Shown here piece by piece: positions 53,701-62,700 of a DNA stretch of 64,000 nt; the first letter of the stretch is position 1; every line of letters starts with the position of its first letter. A program made the translations under genes and the position numbers. The notes beneath the pieces were generated by a model. It was given only the letters and a program-made list of their open reading frames with translations, searched no databases and was not told where the DNA came from. The DNA comes from Siphonodentalium dalli (taxonomy: Eukaryota; Mollusca; Scaphopoda; Gadilida; Siphonodentaliidae). Location: assembly GCA_032622095.1 (NCBI GenBank), contig CP136061.1:16990440-17054439 (forward strand), given 5' to 3'.

Positions 53701-56700
53701 CTATTGATTGCTCAGTGTAAACTCCCCCTCGTTCATTTCAACTACTCAATAACATTAAATAAAATGAAAGCTATCTGTTAACCCTTTACCCAACAAACCC
53801 GGCCAAAACCGGCCAAATAAAGCTTCAACAGCCTAAAATATCTTCGGACTGTCTCAATAGAACCATACAAATATGGATATCATTGGAACCGGCTTCTTGA
53901 CCACATTGTGATAGTGTACAGTTATGCCCTGTGCCAATGCATTTTTCTTATATATGCGAGTCGACCATAGGTCGCTCTCGCATATATAAGAGAATGCATT
54001 GGCCTAAAAAAAATCTTTTTTTAACACTTTTTACCATTTTTTCTTACATTCTTTAACAATTTTATAATTTTTAATGTGTTAAGCCAATGCATTCTCTTAT
54101 ATATGCGAGGCGACCTATGGTCGACTCGCATATATAAGAGAATGCATTGGCACAGGGCCCTTCTGTTGGGTAAAGGGTTAAAAGAGTTTTGACTATATTC
54201 ACTACCTATTGTGGAAATATATATTTTTTGTTTTAAAATGAAGAAATTCACATAAAGAACCTGTTGTTTATAAAATGGATGTTTGTTGATTTCCTAGTGT
54301 TTCATAGAATATGGAAGCAAGTTAGTTGAAAGTGTTCCACACATACATATACAAATGTCTGATCAACTTGCATCTACATGTATGCTCTATGGAATGCAAC
54401 AAAATTAACATCAATTGCTTATATTTACACTCAACTGACTGGCAGATTAAAAGAGCATTTGGCACCCATTTCCAATGTTATTTTCATATACATTAATGCC
54501 CTAAGTAATCGACCCCTTAACCACAGCAGAATTATGGGTAACTTTTCAGGATTTATTCGGAAATATGGCTTGTTGCCATTCATTGGAAAGCTCTCACATT
54601 CTGCTGTGGTTAAGGGGTCGATTACTTAGGGCATTACTGTAGATCATTTCTACACAATATGAAAGCAAGTAGGGGCTGCGAACGGCATCACATGACATAA
54701 TTTCGTCCAACCAACGTCCTGCATTCATGTTCCACAGCGCGAATGCATGTGCCAGTCCGTACAATGTATAAATACAGCTTTTTCTGCTGCTTCATAGTGG
54801 AAACAAACTTTGGTGATGTCTTTGACAGCATTTATTGATATTTTTATGCAAATTTTGGAATGACTTACATTTATCTTATCAACATCAACCTTTAATAATT
54901 CTAAAGAAGTGATTTCGAGTTCACGGTTTTATCTTGGTTTTATTTTATTTGCAATAATCTCGATATGGACCACGTCCCTCAAGTTCACGGTTTTATCTTG
55001 GTTTTATTTTATTTTGCAATAATCTATATATGGACCACGTCTCTCGAGTTCACGATTTTATCTTGGTTTTATTTTATTTTGCAATAATCTCGATATGGAC
55101 CACGTCCTTGAGTTCACGGTTTTATCTTGGTTTTATTTTATTTTGCAATAATCTCGATATGGACCACGTCCCTTGAGTTCACGGTTTTATCTTGGTTTTA
55201 TTTTATTTTGCATTAATCTCGATATGGATCTCGTCTTTCGAGTTGACAGTTTTATGTTATTTTGCAATAATCTCGATATGGACCACATCCCTCAAGTTCA
55301 TGGTTTTATTTTTGTTTTTATTTTATTTTGTAGTAAGCTCGGTATGGACCTCGTCCCTCGTGTTCACGGTGAAGTCATCAATCCCGAGCAGCTTAGCATT
55401 GTTGATTTATACAGAATACATGTTCAATCTTCAGAAGGCACTCACAGCTCGTGGGTAAGTCGATTTATACAGAATACATGTTCAATCTTCAGAAGGCACT
55501 CACAGCTCGTGGGTACGTCACTTTATACAGTATACATGTTCAATCTTCAGAAGGCACTCACAGCTCGTGGGTAAGTCGATTTATACAGAATACATGTTCA
55601 ATCTTCAGAATGCACTCACAGCTCGTGGGTAAGTCGATTTATACAGAATACATGTTCAATCTTCAGAAGGCACTCACAGCTCGTGGGTAAGTCGATTTAT
55701 ACAGAATACATGTTCAATCTTCAGAAGGCACTCACAGCTCGTGGGTAAGTCGATTTATACAGAATACATGTTCAATCTTCAGAAGACACTCACAGCTCGT
55801 GGGTAAGTCGATTTATACAGAATACATGTTCAATCTTCAGAAGATACTCACAGCTCGTGGGTAAGTTGATTTATACAGAATACATGTTCAATCTTCAGAA
55901 GGCACTCACAGCTCGTGGGTAAGTCGATTTATACAGAATACATGTTCAATCTTCAGAAGATACTCACAACTCGTGGGTAAGTTGATTTATACAGAATACA
56001 TGTTCAATCTTCAGAAGGCACTCTTACCTCGTGGGTAAGTCGATTTATACAGAATACATGTTCAATCTTCAGAAGGTGGTCATACCTCGTGGGTTAGTCC
56101 TGTTTCAGAAGTCAGTTACAGCTCATGGGTCCTGAGAAAAATAAGGTTCATGTTTCTGTATTTTAGGCCAATGCCAATGCCACCCCACGTTTGCTGTGGG
56201 TTGTAATACATGTTGACTTTTCTGAATGTACTGATTATTAAGTTATTATGGTTTTAGTCATGTGATTAGTTTTTATGAATGGAAAACTCTCACGAAAGTA
56301 CAACTCAAATTTAGCTATGGAATTGATTTGATCGACTTTGTCAGAGTTATGACCTTTTTATAAACCTCATAACATTAAAGGGTGTCATCCAACAGAATAC
56401 CAGTTATAAGTCCACTGTGGGCTTATTCCGCAGATATGTCCAATATGAACCAATGTCAATATTTAGGTCCAATATGAACCTATATGAATGAGGATATATT
56501 GAAGTAGTATAATATATATTATCTATAAAAAAAGAGTAGGATCTGTCTGTCATGTGCGTGAAGCACACACTGGGGCCGCAGGCTTAGAGTTTAATTTCCA
56601 ATTTCCAATTGACAAGTCCCGAAATCCGGATTTTTAAAACCGGGAACCGGGAAATGTAAAACGTCCATTGTGATGCGATTTGAGTTGGAACATAGTGTAT

Positions 56701-59700
56701 TTAATAGTGTGTATATGTACGTTTTAAGCACAATCATGTATATCGTTAGATTCGTTACCGTCATATCTAGTGTTAACTGCAGTCTGCACGTAATTATAAC
56801 ATTTTTGGGGCACACAGCGGCACCCTGGAATGGCCGGAATTGATAGTGTTACTAATATAAACAGACACAGTGAAATTGACAACATTGTCTCACTCGCCGT
56901 TTGAGGTCAAAGTCAAACACATCAATGCGATTCTGCGACATGATGGCATTACTTACGCGGCTTTTCCATTTGCTTGGGACTTCTTTGATCTTGACTAGAG
57001 TCTAGACAGTGTTGTATATTTCAAATGACCTTGCACGGTTGCACCGAACGTTGCGAGTTTGCGAAGCTGTGTGCAGGTCGCTTAAGAGTTAAGATGACGA
57101 CATCATGATTCTCACACAGGTGGAAACGTGCAGCGAACCACACCCAACATCGCTGCAGAGTTTAAATTGTACGAAGCGAACAACGTGCGGACGGAAAACT
57201 TAAATTCCCTATATGAAGCCCTGAAAACAGGCAAACCGACATCTGTGGAGTGACTTGAGTCCGAGCGTAGCTTCTCGAGTGCTGGCAAATTTTCAATGAA
57301 GATTCGGTCATGATTAAGTGACAGTTCTTTAAGCAACCTTCTGTTTTTACGGAAGTTCTATCGCAAAACTTCTACGTAAACAGACGGTTGCCAACGAACG
57401 TTCACTTAAGGGTGATCGAGTCTTCGTTGATGCTGCTAAATTTATGACATTAACGGTACGCTAAACTACAGTACGATTTGACTATGAAAATCAATCATGT
57501 GTTTATTTTTGTTTAAATGGCGCAAGAATGTGGCAAGATTCGCGTGTTACTTTGTTGTTCAACTGTAAGTTTTAAAGTAACCATGTTGTGTATATATTTT
57601 GACATTCGGCAGTAAGTTATTATCATAATATGATGTCAAAAAATAAACCGGGAATTTTCCCGGTTCCCGGAACCAGGGATGAAAAATGTCCCGGTTCCGT
57701 TTTCCAAAATAAACCGGGAAATATTAAACTCTACGCAGGCTGCTATTGCACAAAGGGGCCAAAGGGAGCCTGTTTCAGCTAGTTGGATAATGAAATTATT
57801 GCATAAAGTTTTTCTTTTGCAGTCTTCCCATAGAGGATCTGTACGAGACAGCAGTTCTAGTACCGATTCTGCAGACACCTTAGCTCGGACGACTAACCAG
57901 CTGCAATTCACATTCAAAAACTTATCGTGTAATATTGGTGAGGATTCTGAAATATTCATTGGGATTTATGATGTCCGGGAATCCAAGTTTCTGAGGTTAG
58001 TTGGATAATATAGAACATGATATCATGATAATATAGAACATGATATCATGATAATATAGAACATGATATCATGATAATATAGAACATGATATCATGATAA
58101 TATAGAACATGATATCATGATAATATAGAACATGATATCACGAGTATGTTGGGATTTATGATACATAGAATACTTATTTACCGATTTGTTGCGTAATATT
58201 TGAGAAGATGTATGCCATCCATGATTTCCCACGTTTGGTCCTTAACCCTTTACCCAACAGAAGGGCCCTGTGCCAATGCATTCTCTTATATATGCGAGTC
58301 GACCATAGGTCGCCTCGCATATATAAGAGAATGCATTGGCTTAACACATTAAAAATTATAAAATTGTTAAAGAATGTAAGAAAAATGGTAAAAAGTGTTA
58401 AAAAAGTTTTTGTTTAGGCCAATGCATTCTCTTATATATGCGAGGCGACCTATGGTCGACTCGCATATATAAGAGAATGCATTGGCACAGGGCATAACTG
58501 TAACTATCACAATGTGGTCAAGGAGCCGGTTCCAATGATATCCATATTTGTATGGTTCTATTGAGACAGACCAAAGATATTTTAGGCTGTTGAAGCTTTA
58601 TTTGGCCGGTTTTGGCCGGTTTGTTGGGTAAAGGGTTAATGTTCATTAATTACCTGTTGGAAAGATCTTAAAAGTTATTTTTATAATGTAATATAGTTGT
58701 ATTTCTTGTTTTTTAGTGAGAAGTTTTTGGTTAAGTGCACAAAGCAGGGACTTCCCATGAATCTGGAGAGGTTACACAGTTACTATGCATTATTCACTGT
58801 GAGTTATATTATGCATATTGTTACATCAGAAAATTACACTGTATTTTGTTGATTGTTAGGCCATGGTCCCTAACACCCTGCATGTGCAACTTATCAACCG
58901 CCTTTTATGGACATCTATTTGGCTAATAATATTCACAGGCAACTGAAATTAATTGCATTATTCATCCCAGAGATAGATATGGTTGAGGACCTACAACCAA
59001 ACTCTATCCATAGATATACATTTCTCCCACACCCTACACATTTTAGCGCAGACAGTCCGTGTGAGATATGTATGTGAGATTTTAATGAGCCATCAACATG
59101 TGTTGTCTAAACTAAAACAATGTGACCAAACAGTAACACTTCACGTTTCAGGTCAATAAATATGGACAAATTCGTGTTTTATTAAAATGGAGATATGCCT
59201 CCAACTGGTTAAACACGGAGAAATTTCATTATAAGCCAACTTCCAAAAAGAATCGCATAAAATGCACTATAAACGACAATTTGTGAGAACACATTCGATC
59301 AAACGGAAGGCCCAAAGCAAAATGGGTATTATTTGTACATTTGGTAACATGTAAACAATAGCCGCTTCACAAATGATGAACAAAATAGTTTCACATTCGA
59401 AAATTTGTCATTGTTGCAATACATCCTCGAACATGTCAAACTAATATTTTTCTGTAATATAAACATGGCTCCCTTTTATAATGGTACTGATAGGGACATT
59501 TCCCATGACAAACTCAGTTAGTCTAGTTGTAAAGACTTCATATTACTAGTAATACGCACATTTATCGGAATTCATGGCAGGTGCAATAATGTGACATCGC
59601 CATGATTTATTTCTGTGGCAGCTTAGATTCTTATCACTTGTTTATATTATTTTGTTCTAGGATCTCAGCTGTGAAGACATTCAAAAAGATCTGTTTATTG

Positions 59701-62700
59701 TGGCTCAGATATATAGGATCGGTAAGTAACTTCTCCCCCACCCAACAGACACACTTAGATCACAGTATCCAGACAAAATATTAGATAAAACATGGTATAA
59801 CATGGTAAGTAATCCCATCCCTGTTAATTAGCAAAAATTGGCCTTGGACAGACATTTACCTATGCGACACTAAGACAGTGTCTGTAGCAATTTGTTTCAA
59901 TATTACCTAGTCCAAAAAATATCTGACAAAACTTTCTTTTTCCTTTGGCATACATACCTCCAAATTGCAGAGACGATTGAGTCAATGTCGCTCTAGCTCT
60001 GGTTTTGATCGCCGGTTGATTCTGCAACAAATGAGACTGCATTAGAGATGTCAAATTGTTGTACTTTACTATGATATGCACAGCTGACATTCGACAACTT
60101 CCCGGCCCTTTACAGTAAGTTTTATGGAATGCTGCCATACGTCTGAAGTTTTTGTTCTTTCTTGTGAACTTAGTGAAGCCATGACTTGTGTATAATGATT
60201 AGGCCTGCACTAAATATCTTGGGGCCCATCCGATACCCGTATACCACGATATGTGCACGTGGCATGACACAACAGAACACAAATTGAAAGAACATCAAAG
60301 GGCGGCCGCCAATGATGTTATCTTTTATCGGCCATCGTGCAACGATGTATATTTATCAGCAACATTGTCGATTTCATAACTGGTGTTTTTTAAGTAATTC
60401 TACTAAATAGCACGGCTTTTGTTTTAGCTTTTAACACTGTATTTGCCATTGTTGGTATATTGTATTGTATCATTGTTCTGTTAGAACATATCGCATGCTC
60501 AATTTAGTTATATAATGCAACTAATCGACTGGGGATTCTGGAGTCAACTTTTGGTGAACAATTCTTCGACGTCGACTAATAGACAAATTGTCTCAACACT
60601 AGACCACCAGAATTCGCTGAGAAAAAAACATGCATTGGTGGGTTGGCGGCCAGACTAATTATGTGCGTTCGATAGTCATCAAGTTGAAACTGTTGTCGGA
60701 GAAAATCTGAGTGTTATCATTTAGTCTTCTGATCAGGTCGGCTTTTGTGGAAAACATAAACAAAGCTAATGTGTGGTTACTTCTTACTGGTATTATAATA
60801 TTATCTATGAGTATTTTAACATAAATGTTTAGAATATAATCATTGTGACAGTAATACACCACTCTTCCTGAAAATTATGTCATTTTATATTGACAGTGTT
60901 GATCACAGTTGATAAACATACAGCCACTGGATCAGCGCGTAATGATTGTGGTAACAGATCCATGGATCAGTGCGTAATGATTGTGGTAACAGATCCATGG
61001 ATCAGTGCGTAATGATTGTGGTAACAGATCCATGGATCAGCGCGTAATGATTGTGGTAACAGATCCATGGATCAGCGCGTAATGATTGTGGTAACAGATC
61101 AGCGCGTAATGATTGTGGTAACAGATCCATGGATCAGCGCGTAATGATTGTGGTAACAGATCCATGGATCAGCGCGTAATGATTGTGGTAACAGATCCAT
61201 GGATCAGCGCGTAATGATTGTGGTAACAGATCAGCGCGTAATGATTGTGGTAACAGATCCATGGATCAGCGCGTAATGATTGTGGTAACAGATCCATGGA
61301 TCAGCGCGTAATGATTGTGGTAACAGATCCATGGATCAGCACGTAATGATTGTGGTAACAGATCAGCGCGTAATGATTGTGGTAACAGATCCATGGATCA
61401 GCGCGTAATGATTGTGGTAACAGATCCATGGATCAGCGCGTAATGATTGTGGTAACAGATCCATGGATCAGCGCGTAATGATTGTGGTAACAGATCCATG
61501 GATCAGCGCGTAATGATTGTGGTAACAGATCCATGGATCAGCGCGTAATGATTGTGGTAACAGATCAGCGCGTAATGATTGTGGTAACAGATCCATGGAT
61601 CAGCGCGTAATGATTGTGGTAACAGATCCATGGATCAGCGCGTAATGATTGTGGTAACAGATCCATGGATCAGCGCGTAATGATTGTGGTAACAGATCCA
61701 TGGATCAGCGCGTAATGATTGTGGTAACAGATCAGCGCGTAATGATTGTGGTAACAGATCCATGGATCAGCGCGTAATGATTGTGGTAACAGATCCATGG
61801 ATCAGCGCGTAATGATTGTGGTAACAGATCCATGGATCAGCGCGTAATGATTGTGGTAACAGATCCATGGATCAGCGCGTAATGATTGTGCTAACAGATC
61901 CATGAAATGTTTGGAATGGATCTTCGATTTGAAATAGCACCATACTGAACAATTTAAAAAAAAATTCAAGTTGAATGAAACTTTGACATACTACGATATG
62001 TACACTTGTAAGAAATAATTTTACCTGTCCCGTGTGACAAGTAAACATTCCGAACCTGAAATGCTATATCTTATTCTGTTCTATTGCAGGTCGCTTGTTA
62101 AAACTTCCGTCTGATTCTGCTTCCAAACAAAAAGAAAAGCCGCTGTTAACGGTGTACAGGAGGCCATTTGGGGTGGCAGGTAAGAACAGTCTCTGTTAAC
62201 AGTTGTACAGGAGGCCATTTGGGGTGGCATATTATACAAATAAAGTTGGTCTATATTTTAATATTATTTCTGTATATGGTGGTTTTAGCGGATGTGACTA
62301 TTTTAACAGCAATACCCACCGCGAATTCCATCCATATCTTTAAACTATGGCTTGAGGTTCTTTAACCCTTTACCCAACAAAGCGGCCAAAAACGCCCAAA
62401 TAAAGCTTCAACAGCCTAAAATATCTTCGGTCTGTCTCAATAACACCATACAAATATGGATATCATTGGAACCGGTTCATTGACCACATTGTGATGGTTA
62501 CAGTTATGCCCTGTGCCAATGCATTCTCTTATATATGCGAGTCGACCATAGGTCGCCTCGCATATATAAGAGAATGCATTGGCCTAAAAAAAATCTTTTT
62601 TAACACTTTTTACCATTTTTTCTTACATTCTTTAACAATTTTATAAATTTTTCTTACATTTTTTAACATTTTTTATAATATTTTTCTACATTCTTTGACA

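Noticed and set aside
54915-55574. 133-codon and related frames across exon 7 as a repetitive secreted or structural protein
   Set aside because: They arise from tandem copies of exon 7's borders read in rotating frames; the family alignment supports only 55334-55454 as coding.
55513-56093. Later donors as the normal end of exon 7
   Set aside because: Donors 2 and 3 shift the frame relative to exon 8, donor 4 includes an in-frame stop at 55572, and the protein already aligns without extra residues at donor 1.
57112-57336. Minus-strand 74-codon frame overlapping the hAT remnant
   Set aside because: The plus strand carries the recognisable hAT dimerisation motif; the minus frame is its shadow.
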